This document shows, piece by piece, positions 36,923 through 46,776 of a stretch of 64,000 nt of DNA. The translations under genes were made by a program, and so were the position numbers. Source of the DNA: Paenibacillus larvae subsp. larvae (GTDB lineage: Bacteria; Bacillota; Bacilli; Paenibacillales; NBRC-103111). The number at the start of each line of letters is the position of its first letter. The stretch's first letter is position 1. Location of the stretch: positions 3,060,001-3,124,000 of the forward strand of contig NZ_CP019687.1 in NCBI RefSeq assembly GCF_002003265.1, written 5' to 3'. Below the pieces are notes generated by a model. The model saw nothing but the letters and a program-made list of their open reading frames with translations. It searched no databases and was not told the DNA's origin.

Positions 36923-37604
36923 AGCCATATTCCCCCCGCAACTCGTCACGGGCAATAACCCCGTCTTCGATTGCGACTACTCGCTTGCGCATCGTGTTGA
37001 CGATTTCTCTGTTGTGCGTGGCCATTACAATGGTCGTGCCCCGGAAATTAATTTCCTCAAGAAGCTTCATAATTCCCCAAGAAGTATCAGGGTCGAGGTT
37101 TCCTGTCGGTTCATCGGCAATAATAACGGCCGGATTATTGACTATTGCCCGGGCAATAGCGACCCGCTGCTGCTCCCCTCCTGACAGCTGGGAAGGCAGT
37201 GAATCCCCCTTGTCCTTCAGTTTGACTAACCCCAGTACTTCCATGGTTCTCTTCTTAATTAACCTCTTGGGAGCTTCAATAACTTCCATTGCAAATGCGA
37301 CATTTTCAAACACAGTTAATTGAGGCAAAAGTCGAAAATCCTGAAAGATTACTCCTATATTTCGACGTACATATGGGATTTTCCTTTGTTTTAGCTTCTC
37401 AATATTAAAACCATTTACAAAAATATGTCCTTTAGTAGGACGTTCTTCTCTATATATCAACTTCATAAAAGTGGATTTCCCCGCACCGGACGGCCCCACC
37501 AAATAGACAAACTCATTTTGGTCTACCTTGATGCTAATGTCTTTCAGGGCATGAGTACCATTGGGATACGTCTTCCATACATCCTGCATTTCGATCAAAT
37601 TCAA
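36912..37604 (-). CDS. ftsE: Cell division ATP-binding protein FtsE
   Basis: A 230-residue ATPase: Walker A GPSGAGKS (37-44), signature [16 protein letters not shown], Walker B VIIADEPT followed by GNLDPDTS, and [13 protein letters not shown]. FtsEX controls peptidoglycan hydrolases at division or elongation. It starts the ftsE-ftsX unit, probably reading into the M23 peptidase gene. A perfect -10 (TATAAT, minus strand 37693-37698) lies about 90 bp upstream, though I found no good -35. The leader has a small CTAG-rich hairpin at 37659-37673. Confidence 0.95.
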   Translation of the reverse strand: MNLIEMQDVWKTYPNGTHALKDISIKVDQNEFVYLVGPSGAGKSTFMKLIYREERPTKGHIFVNGFNIEKLKQRKIPYVRRNIGVIFQDFRLLPQLTVFENVAFAMEVIEAPKRLIKKRTMEVLGLVKLKDKGDSLPSQLSGGEQQRVAIARAIVNNPAVIIADEPTGNLDPDTSWGIMKLLEEINFRGTTIVMATHNREIVNTMRKRVVAIEDGVIARDELRGEYGYED

Positions 37605-37810
37605 TCACATCCCGTTCATTCTGATAGCTTCTAGTATTCGACAAAACTACTAACTCTCACTAGAAAAGCTAGTAAATTCAACACCTTTTCCCATTATATC
37701 ATCTTTTTCTTACTTTTCAGACGAAATATTTATAGTAATAATTGGTCATGGTCAAGGATACACTTTTTAGTACAGGCACGCAACTTTTGAGCTATAAAAA
37801 ATAGCTATCA

Positions 37811-37929
37811 GAATTAATTTCATCATACAACTGGTGAGCGCTTAATAAAGAAGATATAGATAAATACGGTCCAGATTTAACTATATCTTGTACCCGTTCG
37901 GATGAAAATCTAAGTTATGAAATTGATTC
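37811..37929 (+). repeat. 119-bp structured intergenic repeat, copy 1
   Basis: It is the same length as the copy at 52781-52899 and about 89% identical by hand alignment (13 differences), same orientation. The ends are inverted repeats of about 16 nt (GAATTAATTTCAT / ATGAAATTGATTC). An inner stem pairs AAGATATAGATAAA with TTTAACTATATCTT. A conserved single-stranded-looking segment (ACCCGTTCGGATG) lies between the two right arms. It sits between divergent ftsE and vanW. It has no open frame. Confidence 0.8.
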
Positions 37930-38015
37930 ATCAACCTATTAAAAAGAATCATCTTTTTATTTGAACGGGTGTACTTTTGCATGCTTTCATTTTTGAAAAA
38001 AAGGAGTTTTTGGCC

Positions 38016-39467
38016 TTGAAGATCTGCTGCAAACCTGTCCTTATAGTGGCGGTTTCCGTCTTAACTGCTGCTGCTATTTTGATCGGACTGCTTCTTCTGT
38101 GGGGACTTAAGCCCTCAGTCCCTCATGGCCTAATCGTCTCCGGCATGAAAGTGGGCGGAATGTCTGTTTCTGCCTTTGCACAAAAGTGGGACGGACAGCT
38201 GCAAATTCTGCAAAACCAAACCATTTCCCTGCAATCAGCACGTCCTGATGTCCATTCAGCCGAACTCACTCTCAACAAACTAGGCCTCACCATTGACGAT
38301 ACCTCTGTTAAAACCATGATTGCACAACTATCTCAAGAATCTATTTTTCAAAGAACAAAAGCTAAACTCCATTACCGTTATGCCGATCTTCCTGTATACA
38401 TTTCTCTAAAGAAAGAAACAATGGAACAATCGGTTCGAATTGTCTAGAAATCATTATACGATTCCCAGCCTGTTTCTGCTAAAAGATTGGTCACACCTGA
38501 CGATCTGATCCGATATGAAGAAGGAAAATCTGTTCCCCGAATCCAAATGGATATCCTCTATGAAGAAATACGTAATCAGTTACCTGCTTTAGGAGGCTTA
38601 TCCGCAGAGCAGAAACCGATTCACATCCGGCTTCCTGTTTACGATAAACAGCCGGAAACTACCATAGCCACCCTGAAAAATCAAGGGATTGAGCGCAAGA
38701 TTATGGAATACAGCACTACGTTCAATGATCAGGCTGAAGGACGGCTGCATAATGTCCGTTCCACGGCTTCTGTCCTGAATGAGCAGCTTCTAAAACCCGG
38801 AGAAGTATTCGATTATGCAAAAATGATTGAACTGGCCGAAAAACAATACGGATTTAAAGAAGCCCCAGTTATTGTAAACGGAAAACTTGTTCCAGGGGTT
38901 GGCGGAGGGATCTGCCAGGTATCGACTACCTTGTACAATGCCATTTTGCGGACCGGATTGGAAGTGGTTGAGCGTCGCAACCACTCTCTTCCTATCAGCT
39001 ATGCCCCATTGGGGCAGGATGCCACTTTCTCGTCCGGCCATATCAATTTTAAATTCCGAAACAATACGGGATCCCATCTGCTCATTATCACTCAAACCAG
39101 TACGAACGGCCTTACAGTCAAACTATTTGGAAAGATACCACCCAATATTTCCTATGACATTATCTCCAAAACGGTGGAAACTCTGCCTCCAACAATCAAA
39201 TATGTGCATAATCCTGCTCTCAAAGACGGGCAGCAGAAAACAATCCAATCCGGCAGGCCGGGTTACATTGTAGAGACCTACCGGTATAAAAAACAGGACG
39301 GGAAAGTGATAGCGACTGAAAAAATATCCCGGGATCGGTACAGTCCCCAGCCTACAATCATTTCATCGAATCAGGAAAAAAAGCCGTCCGGATCTTCCGA
39401 CGAAAGTTCTCCTGAAAGGCCTTTTGTAGAAGACGGCATTAAAGGTCCCGTGTATCCGGATAATTGA
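38016..39467 (+). pseudogene. VanW family exported protein, interrupted by an in-frame TAG
   Basis: TTG 38016 follows AAAAAGGAG and opens with a membrane anchor (VLIVAVSVLTAAAILIGLLL). A YoaR-type N-terminal domain follows, then TAG at 38445-38447 (after QSVRIV). The same frame continues KSLYDSQPVSAKRLVTPDDL to the VanW domain (STTFNDQAEGRLHNVRSTA, PGVGGGICQVSTTLYNAIL, RNHSLPISYAPLGQDATF) and an acidic tail. VanW-domain proteins are exported, wall-associated and of unknown function. A single substitution explains the break. The VanW domain itself is unharmed and could be made only by re-initiation. Confidence 0.85.
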
Positions 39468-39480
39468 AAAATGTACAACA

Positions 39481-39531
39481 GAAAAAAGGCCGTACTTTTT
39501 CGCCATTTCCGCGTAAAATCGTGCCTTTTTC
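39481..39531 (+). terminator. Terminator of the vanW gene
   Basis: GAAAAAAGGC pairs with GCCTTTTTC across a 30-nt loop, with the T-run on the plus strand. A second perfect 11-bp hairpin (CGTTCAATCAG at 39539-39549 with CTGATTGAACG at 39560-39570) follows at once and may add to the block between this gene and convergent argH. Confidence 0.7.
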
Positions 39532-39641
39532 AGATGGGCGTTCAATCAGAACCATACCGCTGATTGAACGTCCCTTATCGAATAAAGTTCGACGGACTTT
39601 TTGTTTTTTCGGGGGGATCCCAAAAAATAATTACAAAAAAG

Positions 39642-41051
39642 TTACACCTGCCGATGCTGTTCCACCCAATTCCGGGTCTCCACAAGTTTCTTTTCCGCTC
39701 TCGAAATGGCATTCATCACCTGAACTTGGGCAGTTCCCCCATATACGTCACGGGCGTTTACTACTTGTTCCGGCTGAAGGATTGTATAGATGCTTTCATC
39801 AAACCACTCGGAAAATTGCTTAAATTCGTTCAGTTCGAGATCAAGCAAATACTTGCCGTTTTGAATACAATAAAGTACGGTCCGCCCAATAATTTCGTGT
39901 GCCTGACGGAAAGGGACACCTTTTCCCACTAAATAATCAGCTATATCGGTAGCATTGGAGAAGTCCTGTTCCACCGCCTGCCTCATCCGCTTCTCATTGA
40001 CTATCATTGTAGCTACCATCGGTGCAAACAACTTCAAAGCGCCTTCCAGCGTGCGAACAGTATCAAACATGCCTTCCTTGTCTTCCTGCATATCTTTATT
40101 GTAAGCAAGGGGCAGTGCTTTGAGCACAGTCAGCAATGAAATCAGATGGCCGTATACCCGGCCTGTCTTCCCCCTGACCAGTTCCGCCACATCCGGATTT
40201 TTCTTCTGGGGCATGATGGAACTGCCGGTACAGAATGCATCGTCCAGTTCGATAAAGCGGAATTCCGTGCTTGACCATAAGACAAGCTCCTCACAAAAAC
40301 GTGACAGATGTGTCATAATGAGCGAGGCACCTGCCAGGAATTCCACAATAAAATCCCGGTCACTAACAGCATCCAGACTGTTTTCATATACACCGTCAAA
40401 ACCCAGCAGTTCAGCAACTTCATGACGGTTGATCGGAAACGTAGTCCCGGCAAGCGCCCCGGTTCCAAGAGGAAGAAGGTTGATGCGTTTAAAACTGTCG
40501 GTCAGACGCTCAATATCCCGCTGGAACATGGATACATACGCCATAAGATGATGGGCGAACAGGATGGGCTGGGCACGCTGAAGATGTGTATATCCGGGTA
40601 ATATTGTATCCGAATACTCTTTTGCCTTACGGATAAGGGAGTCCTGCAGATGTTCAAGCAATCCCACAATCTCCACAACCCTCTTCCGCAAGTACAGGTG
40701 CATATCGGTAGCTACCTGATCATTGCGGCTCCTTCCCGTATGCAGCTTTCCTCCGACAGGGCCCACAATCTCGATAAGTTCTTTTTCAATATTCATATGA
40801 ATGTCTTCATCACTGACCGAGTAAACCAGGCTGCCTTCCCTGATTTTGCCCAGCACCTTATTCAGCCCTTCTTTGATCACTTTCACATCCTCTTGCGGCA
40901 AAATCCCGCAATTTCCCAGCATGGTAACATGGGCCAGGCTGCCCTGAATGTCTTCCTCCGCCAATTCCTGATCGAAGCCGATGGAAGCCGTATATTCTTC
41001 CACAAGCTGGTTGGTTTGTTTGGTAAAACGTCCTCCCCATAGTTTGGACAT
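39642..41051 (-). CDS. argH: Argininosuccinate lyase
   Basis: 469 residues; splits argininosuccinate into arginine and fumarate, the last step of arginine synthesis. The fumarase-superfamily signature [12 protein letters not shown] with the catalytic serine loop, and [18 protein letters not shown] near residue 110, are both intact. The start ATG 41051 (MSKLWGGRF) has GGAGTGAG upstream; a longer opening to 41120 lacks family similarity. It is the last gene of argCJBDFGH, 90 bp after argG. Confidence 0.96.
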   Translation of the reverse strand: MSKLWGGRFTKQTNQLVEEYTASIGFDQELAEEDIQGSLAHVTMLGNCGILPQEDVKVIKEGLNKVLGKIREGSLVYSVSDEDIHMNIEKELIEIVGPVGGKLHTGRSRNDQVATDMHLYLRKRVVEIVGLLEHLQDSLIRKAKEYSDTILPGYTHLQRAQPILFAHHLMAYVSMFQRDIERLTDSFKRINLLPLGTGALAGTTFPINRHEVAELLGFDGVYENSLDAVSDRDFIVEFLAGASLIMTHLSRFCEELVLWSSTEFRFIELDDAFCTGSSIMPQKKNPDVAELVRGKTGRVYGHLISLLTVLKALPLAYNKDMQEDKEGMFDTVRTLEGALKLFAPMVATMIVNEKRMRQAVEQDFSNATDIADYLVGKGVPFRQAHEIIGRTVLYCIQNGKYLLDLELNEFKQFSEWFDESIYTILQPEQVVNARDVYGGTAQVQVMNAISRAEKKLVETRNWVEQHRQV

Positions 41052-41141
41052 AGGTCTCACTCCATTTCTATAAGCCAAGAACTCTTCCCTAATACTTAAA
41101 GAGAACCCGCAGGTTACCACCCCCCCGGGTTCTAAAACGGA

Positions 41142-42368
41142 CTAACCCTTCACTTCGGCCTCGGCCGGCTGTTTGGCTTTATTCACTTTGGCATACACTT
41201 GCGTAGGAAGTCCGTACAACCGGATAAACCCGATTGCGGACTGATGTTCAAATTTATCATCCGCATTATATGTGGCCAACTCCAGATCATACAAGGAATG
41301 CTCGGACTTGCGCCCGACTACGACGGCCTGGCCTTTAAACAGCTTCACTCTAACTACACCGGATACCGTTTTTTGGGTTTCATCGATAAAGGCCATTACC
41401 GCATCCCGGATCGGAGAGAACCAGAGTCCTTCATAAATCAGGTTCGCCAGTTTATGCTCCAGAACCGGCTTGAAATGGGCTACTTCACGGGGCAGCGTCA
41501 GATGCTCCAGTTCCCTGTGGGCGTTCATGATCACAACCGCAGCCGGTGTCTCATACACTTCCCTTGATTTAATACCCACCAGACGATTCTCAACATGGTC
41601 AATTCGTCCAATGCCGTGTTTTCCTGCAAGGCCGTTCAATTCCAAAATCAGTTCGTACAAAGGCTTGTGTATCCCGTTCAGGGCTATGGGTACCCCTTGC
41701 TCGAATGTAAGTTCTATTTCTTCCGGGATATCCGGTGTATCAAGAATATTGGAGGTGAGATCATAGGCACCTTCAGGAGGTTCTGCCCACGGGTCTTCCA
41801 GGACCCCGCATTCGCAGGCTCTTCCCCATAGATTTTGATCGATACTATAGGGGTTATCCAGATTGATGGGAATCGGAATGCTGTTTTTCTTGGCATATTC
41901 GATCTCCTCATCCCTGGACCAGCCCCATTCCCGGACAGGAGCCACCACTTTCAATACGGGATTCAAAGCGGCAATGGACACTTCAAAACGCACCTGATCA
42001 TTGCCTTTTCCCGTACAACCATGAGCTATCGCCGTTGCTCCCGTCTTTTCCGCCATTTCCACCAGAACCCGGGAAATAAGAGGCCGGGATAATGCCGAAA
42101 CAAGCGGATATTTATTTTCGTACATGGCATTCGCTTTGATCACAGGGAGCACAAACTCATCAGCAAAACGCTCTTTGGCATCTACTACATAGGATTCAAC
42201 AGCTCCTACCTGCAGGGCTTTGGCCTTAACGAAATCCAGATCTTTACCTTCCCCCACATCAATAGCTACAGCCACAACATCGTAGCCATAATTATCCTGA
42301 AGCCATTTAATGGCCACGGATGTATCCAATCCCCCGGAATAAGCGAGAATAATCTTTTCTTTTGCCAT
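41142..42368 (-). CDS. argG: Argininosuccinate synthase
   Basis: 408 residues; joins citrulline and aspartate with ATP. The PP-loop AYSGGLDTS (9-17), [16 protein letters not shown] and [16 protein letters not shown] signatures are present. Normal length and start (AGGGAGAG upstream). It belongs to the arginine operon between argF and argH and should be repressed by arginine through the ARG boxes ahead of argC. Confidence 0.97.
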   Translation of the reverse strand: MAKEKIILAYSGGLDTSVAIKWLQDNYGYDVVAVAIDVGEGKDLDFVKAKALQVGAVESYVVDAKERFADEFVLPVIKANAMYENKYPLVSALSRPLISRVLVEMAEKTGATAIAHGCTGKGNDQVRFEVSIAALNPVLKVVAPVREWGWSRDEEIEYAKKNSIPIPINLDNPYSIDQNLWGRACECGVLEDPWAEPPEGAYDLTSNILDTPDIPEEIELTFEQGVPIALNGIHKPLYELILELNGLAGKHGIGRIDHVENRLVGIKSREVYETPAAVVIMNAHRELEHLTLPREVAHFKPVLEHKLANLIYEGLWFSPIRDAVMAFIDETQKTVSGVVRVKLFKGQAVVVGRKSEHSLYDLELATYNADDKFEHQSAIGFIRLYGLPTQVYAKVNKAKQPAEAEVKG

Positions 42369-42393
42369 TTTGTTTCTCTCCCTACCTTATTAA

Positions 42394-43353
42394 TTATCCC
42401 ATTAACGCCAGCATGACGGCCTTTTGCGCATGCAGGCGTTTTTCCGCCTGGTCAAACACGATGGAATGTTTGCCGTCAATTATTTCCGCACTTACTTCTT
42501 CTCCACGGTGGGCCGGTAAACAGTGCATGAATAAATAATCCGGCTTAGCGAACTGAACAAGCTCCTCATTTACCTGATAATTCACAAAAGCCCGTTCTCT
42601 GGCTGCCTGCTCCTCTTCAAATCCCATGCTCGCCCATACATCGGTATATACAATGTCTGCTTCGGCAATGGCCTCTTTCGGTTCCTGTGTGATCAGAATA
42701 CTACCGCCGGTTTGTGAAGCTACTTCTTTGGCCGTCTGGATAACCTGTTTATCCGGCATATAGCCCTCCGGAGAAGCTACGGCCGCCTGCATGCTGAATT
42801 TGGCCGCTCCGATAAGAAGAGAATGTACCATATTGTTTCCATCCCCAATATAAGCAATTTTCAGGCCGGCCAATTTTCCTTTATGTTCCAGTACCGTCAT
42901 ATAATCCGTCAAAGCCTGGCAAGGATGGGAGGAGTCCGTTAATCCGTTGATTACAGGAATTGTCGCACCGCGGGCCAGATCAATCACCTTCGAATGTTCG
43001 AAGGTACGGATCATAATGCCGTCTATATAGCGGGATAATGTTTGGGCGGTATCATGGATAGTTTCTCCGCGCCCGAGCTGAATGTCATTTTTACTTAAAA
43101 AAAGCGCCTGGCCCCCAAGCTGAAACATGCCTACTTCAAACGAGACGCGAGTCCGGGTGGAGGATTTCTCAAAAATCATGCCGAGGGATTTTCCAAGCAA
43201 TTTTTGATGGGGAATCCCGGATTTTTGTTTTTGCTTTAAATCTTTGGCGAGGTGCAAGAGATAGTGCAGTTCTTCCGGAGAGTAATCACTCAGGCTGAGA
43301 AAATCCCTGCCTTTAAGCTGTACGGCAGGTTCATTTGAAGTTATCAGTGTCAT
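42394..43353 (-). CDS. argF: Ornithine carbamoyltransferase
   Basis: About 319 residues; makes citrulline from ornithine and carbamoyl phosphate. The carbamoyl-phosphate site SSTRTR and the ornithine-site motif HCLPAHRGEEVS are intact. I prefer ATG 43353 because AAAGGGTGG is then at usable spacing; ATG 43359 is two codons earlier and overlaps the ribosome site. It lies 25 bp before argG and follows argD by 18 bp, in the arg operon. Confidence 0.96.
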   Translation of the reverse strand: MTLITSNEPAVQLKGRDFLSLSDYSPEELHYLLHLAKDLKQKQKSGIPHQKLLGKSLGMIFEKSSTRTRVSFEVGMFQLGGQALFLSKNDIQLGRGETIHDTAQTLSRYIDGIMIRTFEHSKVIDLARGATIPVINGLTDSSHPCQALTDYMTVLEHKGKLAGLKIAYIGDGNNMVHSLLIGAAKFSMQAAVASPEGYMPDKQVIQTAKEVASQTGGSILITQEPKEAIAEADIVYTDVWASMGFEEEQAARERAFVNYQVNEELVQFAKPDYLFMHCLPAHRGEEVSAEIIDGKHSIVFDQAEKRLHAQKAVMLALMG

Positions 43354-43371
43354 ACTCATCCACCCTTTCTT

Positions 43372-44571
43372 TTATACCAATCCGCTGTGTACTGCGGCTT
43401 TCTCTTGTATGGCTTTGCAGATAATGGAAAGAGCCTGTATAACATCCTCTTCCGGAATATTCAGACTGGGGACCAGCCTGATAACATTAGGGCCTGCGGA
43501 AACAACCAGCACACCTTGCTCATGAATGTTTTGTAAAATATCCGCAACAGGCTCCGCACATTCTATGCCGATCAAAAGACCTTTCCCGCGGATGTCCTTA
43601 ATAAAAGGAAGACAGCCTAATTCCTCATTCAGCTTCTCCAATATAGCGCCGCCGAGCTGTGCCGCCCGTTCAGGAAGTTTCTCTTTTTCGAGAACATCCA
43701 CCGTAGCGGCCCCTGCAGCCATTGCAATGGGGGTTCCTCCAAAAGTCGAGCCGTGACTGCCCGCCGTGAAGCCCTCGGCTAATTTTTCCTTACCCAGCAT
43801 AGCGCCAATGGGGAAACCGGAGCCAAGACCTTTGGCCAGTGTGATGATATCGGGCTTAATCCCGTAATGCTGGAATGCGAACCAGGAACCCGTCCGTCCC
43901 ATACCGGTCTGAATTTCATCTACAATCAGAAGCAAGTCCCGTTCCTTACATAGCCCGGCAAGCTCCCGGACAAATGAAGCTTCTGCAGGAAGCATGCCCC
44001 CCTCTCCCTGAACCATCTCCAGCATAACGGCACAGGTCTGATTTCCGATCAGAGAACGGACAGAGTCCATATCGTTATAATCCGCATAAACAAAACCGGG
44101 AGGAAGCGGATCGAACCCCATCTGAACCTTCTCTTGTCCTGTTGCTGTCAGGGTTATCATCGTCCGCCCGTGAAAGGATTGCTTGAAGGTTATGATCTCA
44201 TAGCGATCCGTTCCTTTGACAACCCGTGAATAACGGCGGGCAAGTTTGATAGCCGCTTCATTGGCCTCTGCCCCCGTGGAACAAAAAAAGACACGGTCCA
44301 ATCCGCTGATACTGCAGAGTTTATCTGCCAGTCTTTCCTGTCCCGGGATATGAAACAGGTTGCTGACATGCCAAAGTTCATCCAGTTGATGTTCGAGCTG
44401 TTCCTTTACCCGTTCCGGAGCATGCCCCAGATTGGTCACGGCGAGTCCGCACATGAAGTCCACATATTCCTTTCCCTGATCATCCCATACCCTGCTACCT
44501 TTTCCCTTTACCAAGGTTATCGGAAATCTTGCATAGGTAGGGAACAGGGCATCTGCTGTTTCTTTAACCAT
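43372..44571 (-). CDS. argD: Acetylornithine aminotransferase
   Basis: About 399 residues; a class III PLP aminotransferase acting on N-acetylglutamate semialdehyde. The PLP lysine lies in ITLAKGLGSGFPIGAML, with the preceding LLIVDEIQTGMGRTG. The start ATG 44571 (MVKETADALFPTYARF) has AAGGGG about 10 nt upstream; a start 7 codons earlier has no ribosome site. It sits between argB and argF in the arginine operon. Complete. Confidence 0.95.
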   Translation of the reverse strand: MVKETADALFPTYARFPITLVKGKGSRVWDDQGKEYVDFMCGLAVTNLGHAPERVKEQLEHQLDELWHVSNLFHIPGQERLADKLCSISGLDRVFFCSTGAEANEAAIKLARRYSRVVKGTDRYEIITFKQSFHGRTMITLTATGQEKVQMGFDPLPPGFVYADYNDMDSVRSLIGNQTCAVMLEMVQGEGGMLPAEASFVRELAGLCKERDLLLIVDEIQTGMGRTGSWFAFQHYGIKPDIITLAKGLGSGFPIGAMLGKEKLAEGFTAGSHGSTFGGTPIAMAAGAATVDVLEKEKLPERAAQLGGAILEKLNEELGCLPFIKDIRGKGLLIGIECAEPVADILQNIHEQGVLVVSAGPNVIRLVPSLNIPEEDVIQALSIICKAIQEKAAVHSGLV

Positions 44572-44624
44572 AAGCCCAACCCCTTCTCCCATTTGTATAT
44601 AAAACTGTACAACGGTCAGCCGTT

Positions 44625-45419
44625 TTACCCTTTTACGATACGGGTTCCAACTTCTTCTCCGTTAAGCGCCCGGGTTAACAATCCCGGTTCGGACCCTTGA
44701 ATAATGACGACTTCCCGTACTTCCCCCTGAATGCACTCTACAGCAGCTTTTACTTTTGGAATCATTCCTCCGTAAATTTCCCCGCTGCCTATCATTTCAA
44801 CGATTTCCGTAACCGTAACTGAAGGAAGAATAGCGGGGCGGCCCTGGACGGTTGTTTTTATCCCCGGTACATCAGTCACCACAATCAGGCACCCGGCACC
44901 CGTCTGGGATACAACCGCACCTGCTGCCGTATCGGTATTAATGTTGTAGCGCTGTCCGGTTTGGGGATGAGTACCTATCGGCGCCAATACTGGAATATAG
45001 CCAAGGCCGATCAGACCGGTGATCAATTCCCGGTTTACCCGGGTAACCCGACCGACCAAACCAACCTGCTCATGATTGTCGACCGGTTCCGCCTCCAGCA
45101 GGAATCCGTCCGTACCGGATAAGCCTACGGCTTTCGCCCCGTTTCTTTGCAGGCTTCGGACGATCTGTTTATTCATCTGTCCGGCTAATACCATCTCCAC
45201 AACATCAAGCACTTCCTCGGTTGTTTTCCGGAACCCTTCCACAAACTCGGTTGCAATCGCAAGCCGATCCAAGGTTTCGGATATGGCAGGGCCACCGCCA
45301 TGAACAATCACGGGAGTGTGTCCATGTTGCTGCAGCTCCCGAAGCTCCGCATAAAAGCTGCCTGATAGAGACGCCAGTGTACTGCCTCCGCATTTGATCA
45401 CAAAGCTCCCCGTTTCCAT
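44625..45419 (-). CDS. argB: Acetylglutamate kinase
   Basis: About 264 residues; phosphorylates N-acetylglutamate. The N-terminal FVIKCGGS glycine-rich loop, VIVHGGGPAISETLDRL and the C-terminal GSGEIYGGMIPKVKAA are diagnostic. The start ATG 45419 follows a purine-rich GGGGGAGAGG run. It lies between argJ and argD. Length and motifs are normal. Arginine feedback sensitivity cannot be judged by eye. Confidence 0.95.
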   Translation of the reverse strand: METGSFVIKCGGSTLASLSGSFYAELRELQQHGHTPVIVHGGGPAISETLDRLAIATEFVEGFRKTTEEVLDVVEMVLAGQMNKQIVRSLQRNGAKAVGLSGTDGFLLEAEPVDNHEQVGLVGRVTRVNRELITGLIGLGYIPVLAPIGTHPQTGQRYNINTDTAAGAVVSQTGAGCLIVVTDVPGIKTTVQGRPAILPSVTVTEIVEMIGSGEIYGGMIPKVKAAVECIQGEVREVVIIQGSEPGLLTRALNGEEVGTRIVKG

Positions 45420-45476
45420 CTTCTTTCCCTCTCCCCCTTTCACAATTGATCTTCTATCATTTGATGAACTGTATAT

Positions 45477-46703
45477 TCAAGTCCGATATGACGCATTAAT
45501 CCGTACATAATCATAAGTTAAATCACAGCCCCAGGCGGTTGCCGATCCTGCACCCTGGTGCAAATCGATGTAAATCGCCACTTCTTCTCCCTTCAAGTAT
45601 AGAGTGGCTTTCTCTTCATCCACTTCAACAGGAGCCGACTTTATTAGTACCGGGATCTCCCCGATATGGATATCCACAAAATCGGCAGCTACCGGTTCAC
45701 CGGAGCGCCCCACCGCCGCTATAATGCGCCCCCAGTTGGCATCAGCCCCGTAGCAGGCCGTCTTTACAAGACTGGAACCCACCACCGTTTTGGCTATGAT
45801 GCCCGCTGAACGGTTGCTTAAAGCTCCCCGTACATTCACCCCGATCAGCTTGGCAGCTCCTTCCCCGTCCCGGGCAATCGCTTTGGCCAAATATTGGGCC
45901 ACATAACAGAATGCTTCAGCAAACACAGACCAGTCACTATGTCCCGGATGCAGAGGGTCATGACCCGCCAATCCGCTTGCCAGTACGACGACCATATCGT
46001 TCGTACTGGTATCCCCATCCACCGTGATCATATTGAAGGTGGAATCGGTAGTTTGCCCCAGCAGCGATTGAAGCTGCCCTGAGCCGATACGGGCGTCGGT
46101 GGTGATAAATCCGAGCATAGTCGCCATGTTCGGATGGATCATCCCGGAGCCCTTAGCTGTCCCGGCGATATGTACAGTCTTGCCGGCAATCTCCAGGCGG
46201 ACGCAGACGGACTTCTGTACCAGATCCGTCGTCAGGATGGCCTGGCTGAAGTCGCAGCCGTCCGCCGACAACTGCCGCGGCATTCGGGCTATGCCGCCGC
46301 GCACCTTCTCCATCGGCAGAAGCTCGCCGATGATGCCCGTACTCGCGACGCCGACGAGCGCCGCGGGCACTCCAAGCGCTTCCGCCATAGCGGAGCGCAT
46401 CTCATACGCATCGGCCAGTCCCTGACGGCCGATGCAGGCATTGGCATTGCCGCTGTTCACCAGCAACGCCTGAAGCTTGCCGCCGGACGCGAGGCTGTCC
46501 CGCGTCACGTGCAGAGGTGCCGCTTGGAAAGCGTTCTGCGTGTATACCGCAGCCGCTGCGGCCGGCACCTCACAGACGATCGCGCCGAGATCGGGTCGGC
46601 CGGCCTGTTTGAGCCCGCAGTGCAAACCTGCGGCAGTAAAACCCTTCGGGGTGGTTATCGTCCCCCCGGCAACTTCTGTAAAGCCAGCTTGTTTCGTCTG
46701 CAT
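45477..46703 (-). CDS. argJ: Bifunctional ornithine acetyltransferase / N-acetylglutamate synthase
   Basis: 408 residues. ArgJ recycles the acetyl group from N-acetylornithine to glutamate and self-cleaves before a threonine; here the site is in KGSGMIHPNMATMLGFITTD. STNDMVVVLASG and the C-terminal WGCDLTYDYVRINASYRT are also conserved. The presence of argJ means an acetyl-cycling arginine pathway. The part at about 46240-46610 is much richer in G+C (about two thirds) than the rest of the gene and operon. Confidence 0.96.
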   Translation of the reverse strand: MQTKQAGFTEVAGGTITTPKGFTAAGLHCGLKQAGRPDLGAIVCEVPAAAAAVYTQNAFQAAPLHVTRDSLASGGKLQALLVNSGNANACIGRQGLADAYEMRSAMAEALGVPAALVGVASTGIIGELLPMEKVRGGIARMPRQLSADGCDFSQAILTTDLVQKSVCVRLEIAGKTVHIAGTAKGSGMIHPNMATMLGFITTDARIGSGQLQSLLGQTTDSTFNMITVDGDTSTNDMVVVLASGLAGHDPLHPGHSDWSVFAEAFCYVAQYLAKAIARDGEGAAKLIGVNVRGALSNRSAGIIAKTVVGSSLVKTACYGADANWGRIIAAVGRSGEPVAADFVDIHIGEIPVLIKSAPVEVDEEKATLYLKGEEVAIYIDLHQGAGSATAWGCDLTYDYVRINASYRT

Positions 46704-46776
46704 CTGTTCCCCTCACTGTCCTTGCTTTTCTCTATATTTAGTGGCCTGTTTTTCTTTATTGTCCTTTACGTGCCCT

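Noticed and set aside
37659-37673. ACTAG-AAAAG-CTAGT hairpin as a riboswitch or operator of ftsE
   Set aside because: Too short, with no family signature; mentioned only as leader structure.
17137-38447. Possible readthrough or recoding of TAG/TAA as an amino acid, since several genes have in-frame stops
   Set aside because: The stops are a mix of TAG and TAA, the broken genes are dispensable, no context is shared, and no suppressor tRNA is visible. Ordinary nonsense mutation is simpler.
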